A DNA stretch of 64,000 nucleotides from Jacaranda mimosifolia (GCA_018894105.1 CM032117.1:48766503-48830502), one strand, 5' to 3'; shown: positions 24,319 to 36,500, counted from the stretch's first letter. Notes: generated by a model from the sequence alone, not told the origin. Numbers and translations: made by a program.

Positions 24319-26397
24319 GGGTAAATGTCACTAATAGTCCCTGATGTTTCGATTTAGTATCACTTTAGTCCTCAGTCTTTAAAACTTCATCTTTTAGTCC
24401 CTAACGTTAATATATCGTTTCACTTTAGTCCCCAAAATCATTTTTCGGTAGTATTTGGCCGGAAAATTGACCAAGTTTGACATTTTTAAGGGCAAAATTG
24501 CTAATTCATAGTTTTATGTTCCACTTTAGTCCCTATATAAAGTTTTATGTTCCACTTTAGTCTCTATATAAGGTTTTATGTACCAATTTAGTCCCTATGT
24601 TACTTTTTTTCTTTTCTTTTTCTTTTTATAAATATATGTCCATGTGTGTATATATATTTGTGTATAATATATGTGTATATATAATTGATACTAATATTAG
24701 CCACATGCTCATATATTATTATTAATATTTAATAATATACTATTGATATATTAATATCATTTGTGATACTATTGTAATTAATAATATTAGCAATATTATT
24801 ATTGATATGGGATAGCCCAATAGGCCCAGCCCAATAACATTCAACTAGGACAGGAGCTATCTGACGCCCCCTAAGTGGCTCGACTGCCCTTAAACCTAAC
24901 TCGTTTTGGACCACGCAAACATTCGACTGCCACTCGACCTCTGGATCCCTATCTGTTGTGGTGGATATTAGCGTTCTTGATCGACCAGGTTATAGCCAAT
25001 AGCTACCGTTAGGTGGCCTCAATCCTTCAACCAGAATGATGTAGCTTTGACCAGAATGAGCCTGGTGACCAAGATCCTAGTAGATATTCTTGTTGGAGTG
25101 CTCGTCTTGACCAGAGTGGTCGAGGAGTGACGAAAGCCCTTTGGCCACATTGAATGCCTTGCTAGGCGTCGTGCTGCCGCATTAATAGCGCGTGCCACCA
25201 ACAGTACCACCTTTTGCAGCCGTGTCAAGTTAGGGAGCGCCTCTAGTGTACCACCTTCTCCTAGGAAGCTACCTCCTGAAACAGTACACAAGTTGGATAA
25301 GATTGATATGTCTTTGATGCCCCTATTGTATAAGAAGAACCATTGTCCTTGCTTAAGGACTTTCCAATTTGAGGAGGGCCATTATCCAGCTTGTGTACTG
25401 TTTCAGCTTGTGTAAGAAGGGCTATTATCCAGCTTGTTACTGTTTCAGGAGTCAGCTACCTAAGAGAATGTGGTACACTAGAGGCGATCCCAAGCCTGAC
25501 ACGGCTGCAAAAGGTGGTACTGTTGGTGGCACGCGCTATTAATGTGGCAGCACGGCGCCTAGCAAGGCATTCAATGTGGCCAAAGGGCTTTCGTCACTCC
25601 TCGACCTCTCTGGTCAAGACGAGTACTCCAACAGGAATATCTACTAGGATCTTGGTCACCAGGCTCATTCTGATCGAAGCTACATCATTATGGTTGAAGG
25701 ATTGAGGCCACCTAACGGAAGCTATCAGCTATAACCTGGTCGATCAAGAACGCTACTATCCACCACGACAGATAGGGATCCAGAGGTCTAGTGGCAGTCG
25801 AATGTCTGCGTGGTCCAAAACGAGTTGGGTTTAAGGGCAGTCGAGCTACTTAAGGAGCATCAGACCAGCTCCTGTCCTAGTTGAGTGTTATTGGGCTGGG
25901 CCTATTGGGCTATCCCATATCAATAATAATATTACTAATATTATGAATTACAATAGTATCACAAATGATATTAATATATCAATAATATATTATTAAATAT
26001 TAATAATAATATATGAGCATGTGATTAATATTAGTATCAAAAATTTATACACATATATTATACACAAATATATATACACACATGGACATATATTTATAAA
26101 AAGAAAAAAAAAGTAACATAGAGACTAAATTAGAACATAAAACCTTATATAGAGACTAAAGTGGAACATAAAACTTTATATAGGGACTAAAGTGGAACAT
26201 AAAACTATGAATTGATAATTTTGCCCTTAAAAATGTCAAACTTGGTCAATTTTCCGACCAAAAACTACCGAAAAATGATTTTGGGGACTAAAGTGAAATG
26301 ATATATTAACGTTAGGGACTAAAAGATGAAGTTTTAAAGATTGAGGACTAAAGTGATACTAAATCGAAACATCAGGGATTATTAGTGACATTTACCC
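24319..26397. mobile_element. Mutator-like foldback element with about 1 kb inverted arms
   Basis: The left arm 24319-25300 and right arm 25384-26397 are inverted copies that remain alignable to the last base (GGGTAAATGTCACTAATAG... and its complement). The flanks GATTTATATA and AATTTATATA match at 9 of 10 positions, a Mutator-type duplication. The loop is only about 80 bp. Each arm has an outer AT-rich part with three 31-bp tandem units (TTTTATGTTCCACTTTAGTC, 24512-24600) and an inner GC-richer part (about 24810-25300) of unrelated composition, suggestive of captured DNA. No transposase. It would transcribe into a long hairpin RNA. Confidence 0.8.
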
Positions 26398-27130
26398 AAT
26401 TTATATATTATATATTAGTATATATGATGAAATAAAAAAAAATTATGTTTTTAATAATTCAATTTTACCCCCACATAATAAAAAATTCTGACTCCATCTC
26501 TCATACCAATCTCAATTAACTAAAATACTAATTTATTGATTTGAAACACAAATCTACGTATTAATTAATTGGATTAAGGAAATATACCCATTAAATCTGT
26601 AGTCTTAAAAGTCTTCCCCACAAAAAACTGCGTCACTGTTTTTTAATCAATATGAATACTTGAAATTTGGAAATAACTATTTAAGGACTCCGTTGGCTTG
26701 CTTGGTCAGATTAAGCACCCATTTTTCTCGTGGAAAGAAAAGCGCACAATTTGACGTCTTATTTTAGATTTCCTAGTTATAAGCGTATTGAACAAGTCTT
26801 AATTTGGACTTCCATTATGCCAAAGTCAATAACCATGAACGAAGATACCTATACTATGACACTTGTAATATAATAACCGGATGCCAGAATCCAGATCAGT
26901 GTATGCAATTAACAGCCAACACACCAATTCAAATGACCCTTCTAATTAATTAAGACTATAACATAAGTTAATACATAAAAAATGGAGCTGAATACATAAA
27001 AAAAAAAAATTCATCTTTATTACCAATCAAGGAAGTGAAAATACAATCTATATAATGTGGAAAAAATTGTGCATCACTCTATATATCTCTTTTTTTTTTT
27101 TTTTTTTTTTACTCACATCACTGTATATAT
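26398..27130 (-). other. 3' region of the tandem phytocyanin gene and intergenic DNA
   Basis: On the minus strand a polyadenylation signal AATAAA lies at 27021-27016, about 110 bp after the stop codon, with a run of more than 20 A (T on plus, 27089-27111) between them. The rest down to 26398 shows no gene. Confidence 0.45.
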
Positions 27131-30100
27131 CTAGTTATACAAGAAAGCCAAAGCGATCGCCAAGAAAGAGAAGGGCAAAGTTGCAACAGCAAAAGATGGG
27201 GCGGAGTTGCTGGGCGGAGGGGGAGCTGTCTCTGGTGACGGGATTGAGGGAGTGGATGGAGTAGTCGGTGTGGCACCACCGGAGCTGGGCGGTGGAGTCG
27301 CGGAGCTGGGTGGAGGGGTGGCCGTGGAGGAAGGTGCTGGTGCTTGTGCTGGGCCTGGAGGAGGTGTGGCGGTGGATCCGCCGGCGGTGACGTTGATGGC
27401 TAGCTTTTGGCCGAAGGAGCAGTGCTGAGGGAAGGTACATATGTAGTAGTGCTCGCCGGCTGAGGTCAGAGTGATCCTGGCGGGGCTGGTGGTTATGGGG
27501 TTGGTGGTGGTGGTGGAGACGTTGCATGAATCAAATTCTGCCCTTGTCACTTGGACGACGTCGTGTTGTCCGTTTGTAAAGTTGAACACTGCATTACAAG
27601 ATAGTAATAATAATCATGTCGATCCTTAATTAAAAGTGGGGGAAAAAAGAAGAAAAAGGAGTAAAAGGAAATTGACATAAATAGGAGAAATTGGTAAAGA
27701 GGTTTCTCCATTTACTATTGAATCCATATTTCCACTTTGTTCATTTATATATTAATTATAATTCATAAAATGTAATTTTCACAAAGTAATACTATTTACA
27801 AGCATTTTGATAGAAATATATACATATATATAAATGCCAAAATAAAGTATTTTAGTGTGAGCTGAGGAACCCGGTATATATTTCAATTAAAAATTGAAGC
27901 CTCTTTAGATATGTTCTTATTTTATGCTCTATTTTCAATATTTGGAAAAGTTAGTTATCATTTTGAAAATAAAAATGAGATTTTACTTCAATGTGCTGTC
28001 TAAAAATAATGATTAGATAGGCATAAGATTGAAAACTTAAGTGGTTTCTATTTTTTATGTTTAAAATTATATTTTTAAAATATATATTTTATTTTAATCA
28101 TTTTAAATAATAGTGGGTATTTTATGTCAAATGAAATTTAAATTTGATTGATATAATAGTAAAATGATAGAGTAGATCTAGAAGAAATTGAAAATTAAAA
28201 TAATGAATACTTCCAGTGAAAATATATATAATTGATAATTTTTAATTTTTAAATAATGACGAAAATAAAATTAAAGAGAGTTTGAAAATAAAAACAAACA
28301 CCGCCATAGTTTTTCATGATTTCTAAATGTACTAGATGGTGAAAGAAGTAGCAACTTGCGCTATACTAATAAATTCGATGAGGTCGAACTAAGGCTGTCA
28401 ATGGATCGAATTTTAGTCCGAATCCGATCTGAATTCGATTCGAATTTTAGAATTTTTATTCGATTAAAATATTCGATGGATCAGATCCAATTATAAATAT
28501 TTGAAATCCGAAATAAGTGGATCGGATATGGAATTAAGCAATCCGATCCGTTAAAGATCCAAATCCGCACTTTAATATTTTTTATTAAATTAATTCTCTT
28601 ATATATAATATTAATAATATTTTAAAATAAAATTTATATATTATATTGACCTAATATCTATATTAACATCTATATTATACTATTAATATTGAGTTTTTTA
28701 ACCTAAAAAATAAGATGGATATTGATAAAATATCAAATATAATAACATATAATAGTTTATCTATATATTAATATAATGTGAAAAAGGACTTTAATATTCA
28801 AGTATTTAACTTTTTGACTAATATATAATAACAAGTTGTTAAAAATTCAAATATGACATATATTTACTTTATAAATACAATATTTTTATAAAATTTAAAA
28901 GGAAAAAAACAAGAAAGAAAAAAAATGAAATCGGATCGGATTTTTTAACCGGATTTCAGATATCCATCGGATTTGGATATGGTACTGATTAACAAATATC
29001 CTATGGGATTTCGGGTCGGATTCGGATATAAATTTTGTTAATCGAATATGGCATATTCGATCCAAATCCGACCCGTTGACAGCCCTAGGTTGAACTATAT
29101 CTTTTCTTCTAACTTAATGTTTATCTATGATATAAAATGTAACATATAAGATAAAATATTAGGATTGCGATGGGCTGCGAAAGTTACATATATAATAGGA
29201 ACAAGGGAGTTGGTATTGATTGATTTAAAATTTTTAGTTATATTTCTAAATTTTGAATAAGAATGGATTATGTTAATTTAGAATAGGAATGGATTATGGA
29301 GTAGTAAACTTACCTAGAGTGTCTCCAACCATGAAAGTCTTGCCCCTAGCCCATGTTTGGTATGCAACTGGACCACCAGGAGGTACAACCCAGCCAAGGC
29401 CGTCCCCAACTGTATAAGTCATATTCGCTCTAGATGGTGAGGGTGGTGCAGCTGCAGGTGCAGTTGGGGGGGTAGCCGGCACGGCCGGTGATGGGGCGGT
29501 TTGCGGTGCAGCAGCTGGCGGTGGAGTGGTGGGCGGTTGGGGTGCCGGGGCGGGGGAGGCGGCGGAGACGTTGATAGCCAACTTCTGGCCCAACTCACAG
29601 TGCCTGCTGAAGGTGCAAATGAAGTGGTGTTCTCCAGCAGATCTCAGGGTAATGGTAGTTGGTCCATTGGTAGAGATGGAGATGGGGCTGGTGGCATTGC
29701 ATGAATCATATGCTGCCCTGCTGCTCACCTCAGCCACATCATGTGATCCTGTTGTGTAGTTGAACACTGCAATACCCATTCAAGCAAAACAAATTAATGT
29801 ATTAGCTGGTGAATAACTCATAGGGCGTTACCTAAATAACTAAATAACTAAAATCATATTTGGAGTAATGATAATATTATATAATTAATATACTTAAATA
29901 TTCTTTAAAATATTAGAAATTCCTTTTTTTTTTTAAAAGAAAAAAGAACTTATAAAATTGAACATCTTATTTCAAGAGTTTATAAGTTGTTTTCTTAAAA
30001 AAAGAAAATTGTTAAATACTTTAATTATGATATCATATAAAATATTTTGAAGAGCTTATAAGCTCACCTCAATATCTTTTCAGTCGAAGTTAGGAACTCA

Positions 30101-30506
30101 AAATTTTTTATTTTCTCATAAAACAATATATACTAGCTAGCTAGCTACAAATCTCAGTCGCTATTTTTTGAGCAATAATACAAGTATATATTGATAAATA
30201 TTTTTATTTTTAACTAGCATTTAAAACTTTGCGAGGAATTAAAACGGATACATATAGAGGATACGTACAATAGTACAATTAGAAGACCAAATATGAAACA
30301 AAATCATAATATCACATACCTAGCACATCGCCAACATTGAAGGTTGTTGAGGCAGCCCAAGTGCGGTAAGCGACCTCCCCACCAGGCGGGACGAGCCAGC
30401 CCAACGAGTCACCAACTATATGTGTGGTTTGTGCTGAAGAACCATGTAGCACTGCAGCTACAACCAAACTCACAAACAGAGCCACATTCAGTAATCTTCC
30501 TTCCAT
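27131..30506 (-). CDS. Tandem two-domain phytocyanin, GPI-anchored (stellacyanin-like)
   Basis: Three exons, 30506-30320, 29766-29314 and 27588-27131, join at GT-AG sites with phase-1 introns into 365 codons. Residues 1-25 are a signal peptide. Domain 1 (about 26-131) has copper ligands H71, C113, H118 and Q123 and a C85-C119 disulfide pair. After a Pro/Ala linker (about 133-175) domain 2 repeats this with H222, C264, H269 and Q274. A Pro/Ser/Thr-rich stretch suited to arabinogalactan glycosylation and a C-terminal hydrophobic segment (about 344-365) suggest GPI anchoring at the plasma membrane. Gln at the axial site marks stellacyanin-type rather than Met-type cupredoxins. Both introns sit at the same place in each domain (GD-L/VFN), so exon 2 arose by domain duplication. 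Phytocyanins are small blue-copper proteins of the cell surface; the partner here is unknown. A TATA box lies at 30560-30552. MITEs occupy both introns. Confidence 0.9.
28392..29086. mobile_element. Mutator-type MITE in intron 2 of the phytocyanin gene
   Basis: Ends AGGCTGTCAATGG and CCGTTGACAGCCCT are inverted repeats, and the flanks AGGTCGAACTA (28381-28391) and AGGTTGAACTA (29087-29097) match at 10 of 11, as expected for Mutator-like elements. 695 bp, many GGATCGGAT / ATCCGATCC motifs near both ends, no ORF. Same family as 35128-36065. Confidence 0.8.
29822..30076. mobile_element. Decayed Tourist-like MITE in intron 1 of the phytocyanin gene
   Basis: The right half (GAGCTTATAAGCTCACC at about 30051) and the left start (TAGGGCGTTACC) resemble the copies at 3725 and 23848. 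The centre is shortened, and no clear target duplication remains, so the ends are approximate. Confidence 0.5.
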
Positions 30507-30551
30507 GGTCGGATTTGAGTTCTTAAATTTCAGGTCGCGCCCTTGCTAATG

Positions 30552-30560
30552 TATTTTATA
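30552..30560 (-). promoter_or_regulatory. TATA box of the tandem phytocyanin gene
   Basis: On the minus strand TATAAAATA lies 46-54 bp before the ATG, leaving a short leader. It is the only clear TATA element in the proper place. Confidence 0.55.
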
Positions 30561-32369
30561 GCTAGTTTTTCTTTTATCCCACAATATCACTATCTAAATA
30601 ATGATGATATCTGTGGTTGTATATGTTTGAATTCAAGTGGGGTGGTGAGATTGGCACACACTTCTTGTATTTATAGGACATTCAAAATATTTGTCTTTGG
30701 AATTTTGACCAATAGAACCTTCGTATGGGTGTGACACGGGACAAAATATTGACTGTTTTGCGCGAGGAAAAGTCAATTTGGACAGCGAATTATGGGCCTA
30801 GTGGGGTCCACCCTCTATTGAAAATTGCAGCGATTTTAGGACTTTATAGAAATTGTATGTATTTAAATTAAGGTGTGAAGCCATGAAACTTAAACCCACT
30901 TTCTTGGACTTGAGGACATATTGACTTGGTCATGAGCTTGTGGTTACTTGGAATTTTATGTCGAGTCTAGAAGTATAGATGTATTATAGGTTTTACTAAT
31001 TCTGTCTTTAAATCACTCACGTAAAAAATTTTGTTCAAATATAACTTGGTTAAATTTTATTAATGATCTCATAATTATTACTCATGAAAAAAAACTATTA
31101 TAGCACTTATTTTATGGTTATTGATTCGCCTTTCAACTATATATATTTATCATAAAGTAAATAAAATTTACTTATTATATAATTTATCAGAATTCAAAAC
31201 AGCTTTGTATTAAAAAAATTTAAACCAATTTAAACACTTATATAATTAGTTATTAAATTGTAACTAAAATATGTATAGAGAAATGATTATGTATGAAGGC
31301 ATCACTATCAAGCAATCGTCTCCTCCGACCACGTCAAGATCGATAAACCATTTCGAAACGGAATTTGATATGCAGTTCCGTTATGGGAAATGGTCACACC
31401 TGTAAAGTTTTCAAGGAATTGCTATTCTCACACGGTTTGTGGGGAAAACTACTCTTTCTCTTTTTTCCTTTTCCTTTGATTATTATTTTTCGACTTAATA
31501 GGGCGCACCGAATTTATCTAGTAAATGAATATGCAATTAATGGGAGAAAAGTAGTCAAAGTTATTTTCATTTTAGGAATTGGTTCTCAATTTTTTTTTTT
31601 TATCTACATTCCCCACGCAAAGTTTCATTTGTGAGTTTAATCTCTATTTGAGTGAAAAAGACAAAATCATCCCTCACTTAAATTGAAAATAACAAGAAAC
31701 CCTCCACTCAAACCACTCAAATACATTTTCTTCAAAATAACAACTCCCTCCACATTTTTTTCTTCCTCTTCCCTTCATTTTTAGAAATCAATCCCCACTC
31801 TCAGAAAACTAACTTTGGCTTCAACTTCTTCTCGTGATTCTACAATGATTTGCTGTCTTCTATGTTCCCCTTATTATTTTTTAACTGATTTTTCACTATT
31901 CATTGTGTTGCCCAAGCTAAAATGGTTTTCATTTTTGCTCCTCAATTCCAAAGTCTACATCGTAAGTTTTGAAATTTGCTTTTCTGTTATTTTTATATTG
32001 AAATCATAAAGGAATTTTCATTTGTTTCTTTTATTTTCTACTCGTTTTATCTTGGTTTTAATTATTTTAGGCCTAATTTTGATATACTTGATTCACCCAC
32101 AATGTAAGTGTTTTCGTACTTGAATATTGCAAATTTATCTTTCATTTGTCATTTTAATGGCATGCGTGTTTCAATTATCAATTATCTGAAGTTAATAATT
32201 ATATAATTCATATAAGGTATAGTGTACATTAGTTGTTTCTAACTGAATTTTAGAGATATTATCTGAATTATGGTGTTGATGAAGTGTATAAATCATGTTT
32301 AAGCATTTTTTGGGCTTTCATTCAAGCAAACTCATCATCAATATGATTAATATTATTTTCAAATAAAAT
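30561..32369. other. Promoter side of the phytocyanin gene and gene-free DNA
   Basis: The first few hundred bases should contain upstream regulatory sequence for the minus-strand gene. From about 31000 on, only AT-rich DNA with short frames lacking recognisable motifs. Confidence 0.35.
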
Positions 32370-32535
32370 GGTAACGAAATTTAAACTTTCAGTATTTAAA
32401 TTGTGTGTTGTAGTATACAAAATCTCCTATTCAATATTGTGTGCAATTTTTTGGTACCAAAATTTAAACTTTCAATATTTAAATTGTGAGTTGTAGTACC
32501 AAAACCTCAATTCAGTATTGTGTGCAAGTTTTTTA
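32370..32535. repeat. Two 83-bp tandem copies
   Basis: Copy 1 begins GGTAACGAAATTTAAACTTTC at 32370 and copy 2 GGTACCAAAATTTAAACTTTC at 32453; both contain GTTGTAGTA and end near TATTGTGTGCAA. About 85 percent alike by eye. Confidence 0.7.
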
Positions 32536-32639
32536 TACTAAAAGTCAATTTGTCTAGTTATGTATGTCTCCCTTGTCTATAAAAATAATGACTACAACTC
32601 ATGGACTCGCGCACCAAACCACCATAGGTAATAGAGACT

Positions 32640-34160
32640 CCGGCTATATTCTCAGTACTTGCCAGTGTATTTTAAAAGTTTTATTAAGGAGCTAGACAGT
32701 AAGATGAACTTCAGACCTATTGAAGCAATAAAGAGAACTCCATTTTTGGCATACCTTAAAATGCCTAAATTGAGTAATAGTTTTGTTATAGTTGAAGCTC
32801 TATTGAGGATGTTTGATGTTAGATCTTGTTCTTTTATATTTGGCAATGATATTGTGCTTCTTTTTACTACGAGGGAGTTTTCTATTATTTTGGAGTTGTA
32901 GAACATGAGGCAACCTGTGAATTTTGATCTAAAAGATAGAGCCTAAAACTATGAAAAAATTATTTGGAGGAAAAAATTAAGAGTCTCAGTTGATTAGAGA
33001 TTCCCAAAAAGTTCTGACAATTTACAGAAAAACATAATGAACAGGATATAGATGATTCCATTAGGATGTATATGTTACTTGTTTTCAACTGTATTTTGTT
33101 TCCAAATAGTAGTTATTCACTACCTAGATTTCTTCTTCCCTGTATGGACGATTTATCTTCCCTTGGCCTTTATGCACAGGGAGATGGTGCGTTTAATTTT
33201 TCCATGATGAGATTTTATGCATTTAGGAGGTGAGATAGGGAAAGGTGCAAGAAAAAAAATACTTTGATGGATGTGTTATTGGCATGATGCTAAGTTAATA
33301 TCGTAGTTACTATTAATAATATGGATAATTATTAACATTGCATAACCCTTTTTTGAATGACAAACTTGAGTTTATGAGCATATTCCTTGTTTAGGCATAG
33401 TAAATTCATTATGTTCATTTCCATGATTCCTTCGATGGTGTGAAAGTAAGATCCTTATGAAAGTTGTTGATATAGAAGAAAATTTCAAAATGATTACCAG
33501 AGATAAGGTAATAACCTATATTCTTTTAACTTTGTTGTTGTAATAGTTTGGTGTACATATGAAATAACAAACTAAGTTATAGAGTTTTGTTTGAGCATGT
33601 TGTGCATATATATCCTTCTCCCAATGAGGAGACATTATTGTTAGTAATATATTGAGGAGCACCAAACATTAATATGTATGGCTTGCAAAGACTGTTAAAT
33701 GAGAAAGAGAAAGAGATAGAATTATTGAAAAAAGCAGTTTTCTATCTTGAGAAGAATTGATTTGCTATTAAAATTGAGGCGGGGGAAAAGAAAGATGAAG
33801 AGAAAGAGCCAAGAGAAGAAGAAGAGGAAGAGGAAAAAGAAGAGGTAGAGAAAGAGGAAGAAGAGGAAAAGAAAGAGCAAGAGAAAAAGGAAGAAGAGGA
33901 AGAAAAATAGCAAGAGAAATTAGAGGAAGAGCACGTCAAGATAGAGAAGAAAAACAAAGGTGAAGAAGAAGAAGAAGAAGAAGAAGAAGCAGAAGATGCG
34001 AGCATTGGTGATGGTAATGGTGGTGATGATGGTGGAATGCATAATGAAAGTCCTAATAATCGCACTCTTGAGACATTTCATAACAATGATGGTGTAGAGG
34101 TTCCTGACAGTTCTACAACTAGAGAGAACGATCTACGTATAGGCTCAAGGTAGTCCGAAA
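32640..34160 (+). pseudogene. Relic of a plant transposon ORF (mobile-domain-like, acidic middle)
   Basis: The open stretch 32641-32899 reads FKSFIKELDSKMNFRPIEAI ... FLAYLKMP ... and LFTTREF. This resembles the N-terminal region found before Ulp1-type proteases in plant transposon proteins (pattern: -EAV-GFG-LL-L--P-LP-L--WL---F----). A coding-like stretch continues in broken frames to about 33290. From 33690 to 34060 the plus strand encodes an E/K-rich, probably coiled-coil segment and an acidic tail. Stop codons at about 33760 and 33908 interrupt it. The exact family (DUF1985 or plant mobile domain) was not settled. Confidence 0.5.
33775..33995. repeat. Homopurine tract with (GAA)n
   Basis: About 220 bp of nearly unbroken A/G on the plus strand, ending in nine GAA units (about 33962-33988). 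It encodes the E/K-rich part of the neighbouring relic and could form triplex (H-) DNA. Confidence 0.7.
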
Positions 34161-34729
34161 TAGGAGATGTTCCATTCTTTTATTATTGAATATGTGCAAG
34201 AGCAATGTAACATGGTGAAAAAAAAAAGGTTACTTTGTTACAACCCTCAGCACCATTCCATGAAGGACAAGAACGAAAATGATTGCTCGTAAGGGTCGTG
34301 GCAAGAAAAGGAAGGTATGTATATACAAGTTTTAAATATTGCATATATGAGTTTTTATACTTGATGCAAGTGACAAATACTGAATTGCATTAGAAAATAT
34401 ACTACATAGTTGGACTTAAATACTGGATATGCATACTACATCTTTGATAGGAGAAGAAAAAAATGTCCAAAATACTGAGTTGATATGTTGGATTTGCAAA
34501 GGCCATTTATTAGATGATGAGAACTTCTTCAATCAATTTCAAGGATGAATAGATTATAGAGGACGGTCCGAGATACCTAATAATGAGCAAGAAATTATTG
34601 GTTCATATATGCATAGAGATAAACTAGAGTAATTATACTAAATACTAATTATTTTTCTATAATAAGTTTTTTATTTTTTCTATAATAAGTTTTTTATTTG
34701 AGTAACATGATGATTTATTATTGTAGTGT

Positions 34730-36500
34730 AACTATTTGGGAGGGACCTAATTTGTATATTGCAGGAGCTGTGTTTTGTAATCTGTTGTTTGCAAAAGAGT
34801 TGAGATCATATTTACTTGATTGATACATGAAGATCTTGTGCGCCCTTCATTTAGGGGAAAATGTAATAATGATATTTAGTGTATGAGTACATTAGTGCAA
34901 GTATAAAGTGTCGTTTTATTTTTTGAAATATAAGTAACTTGATTTAACAAGCTAAAACATTAACTATTGACATGAGGAAATTTTGAGACAACTTGAGAAA
35001 GCAAACAAGAAGCATACTATAAAGCAAGATGGATGAATTTGCAGAATTTATTAGTCAACTGAGCATGCACAAATTATTGGAGTTGAATTTAGATGTGTTG
35101 AACAAGTGCCAATTTATTATAATCCCTAGGGTTGTAAATGAATATTCAAAAATTCATTTACCGTTCTCATCCAAATCCGTTTATAGGGCATATTATCCAT
35201 ATCCATTTAAAGCAAATATTATTCGTATTCGATTAGTAGATATCCGACTGTAAACGGATACGAATATGATAATTGTCTATCTAATCCGTTTAATATCTTC
35301 TCTGAATACATATCCGTTTATATATTCAATTATTAGTAATTTAATTAAATCCATTATCTTTATCTAATAAATAATATTTAAAAAATGATTATATATAATA
35401 TATTATACATAATAAATTATTTTTATTTTTTCAATATGAAATCTCATAAGCTATATAAAAATGAATATAAGTATAAATTAGTAATTAAAGAATTAATAAG
35501 AAAAAAAATTAGTAGTTAAAGATTATGAAGAATCAATAGACAGTAATAATGATAATTAAACAGTACTAAATCAAGAAAAATTGAAAAAACAATATATGGA
35601 TGATAAAATTGATCAATATAAAATTATTGTTGCTTAACTTTATAATTAATTTATATTGATATCATTTTATTAATATTAATTAATCATAAAGTCAATCATT
35701 AATTAAAAAAAAATAACTAAATCAAGAATAATTAATTTTTAATTCTAAGATAAAGTAGTAAACTTTTTTTTTAATGAAATTTATTAGAAAAAATATGCAT
35801 TTTATTACAAGTTAACAAATTCAAATATTCGAATATTTATAAACAGATATTCAGATACTTATAAATGGATATTCAGATATTTATAAATGGATGTATCCTA
35901 ATAATTATAATCGAATACGGATATATCCGAATTTGGTTAATATCCATCGGATACAAATTTGGATGTTATTAAAAGATAAACATCGGATACGGGTTTTATA
36001 AAATTTAAACAAATACGGATACTGATGCAGTATATCCGTACCGTTTAATATCCATTTACAGCCCTGATAATCCTCATTAACAGCCATTTTCAATGATCCC
36101 CCCTTCTCTTTGACACAACTAAGAAAAAGTTGATACAGATGAACTCATCCTTCCCCAAACAAAAACAACGACAAAAGTTTTTGTAAGTTCGCTTATATTC
36201 ATGATACATTCATCCAAATATTTGAATTGAAAAAAACAAATACTTTTACAAGCTAAGTTTTTTATACAATACTTCCTACATTCATTAGGGCAAGTCTATT
36301 GTGGCACGAGATGAAGTGCAAACAAGTTTTAGTAGTAGCAAAATAAGGGCCTTGATTGTGGAGTTTATGTATGTCTTTGGGTAGAGTGGTTCGCAAAAAA
36401 TACAAACGATTTCAGGGATTAGACAAAGAAATGTTATATAGATGCGTATCAAGTGCATATTGCTACAAAAAATTTGATTGATGAGCATGGTTTACTGTGT
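34730..36500 (+). pseudogene. Ulp1-like (C48) protease relic split by a MITE
   Basis: Broken frames suggest the C-terminal protease part of the same transposon ORF: LRSYLLD-YMKILC at about 34800-34850, KCQFIIIP ending at 35125, then after the MITE LFDTTKKKLIQMNS at about 36105-36145, matching the family pattern in which a hydrophobic FIPxxxxxHW block is followed by FDxxKKxxxxxDS. The catalytic His-Asp-Cys set cannot be identified with certainty. Many stops show it is inactive. Confidence 0.4.
35128..36065. mobile_element. Mutator-type MITE, second copy of the AGGGCTGT family
   Basis: Ends AGGGTTGTAAATGAATA and TATCCATTTACAGCCCT are inverted repeats of the same family as 28392-29086. The flanks share ATAATCC (35119-35125 and 36067-36073). 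938 bp, with near-tandem units of ATATTCAGATAYTTATAAATG at about 35825-35892. It splits the Ulp1-like relic. Confidence 0.7.

Noticed and set aside
25019..25705. Two open frames of 90-104 codons giving the same protein on opposite strands
   Set aside because: They are the two arms of the foldback element read outward, with no recognisable domain; mirror copies of one stretch are not two genes.
27207..27428. Plus-strand Gly/Val-rich frame
   Set aside because: Antisense shadow of the Pro/Ser-rich linker of the phytocyanin exon 3.
29501..29759. Plus-strand frames over phytocyanin exon 2
   Set aside because: Antisense shadows; the minus strand has splice sites, ligand residues and domain conservation.
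33722..34065. Minus-strand frames rich in Phe/Leu and in Ser
   Set aside because: Low-complexity readings of the homopurine tract; composition alone keeps them open.
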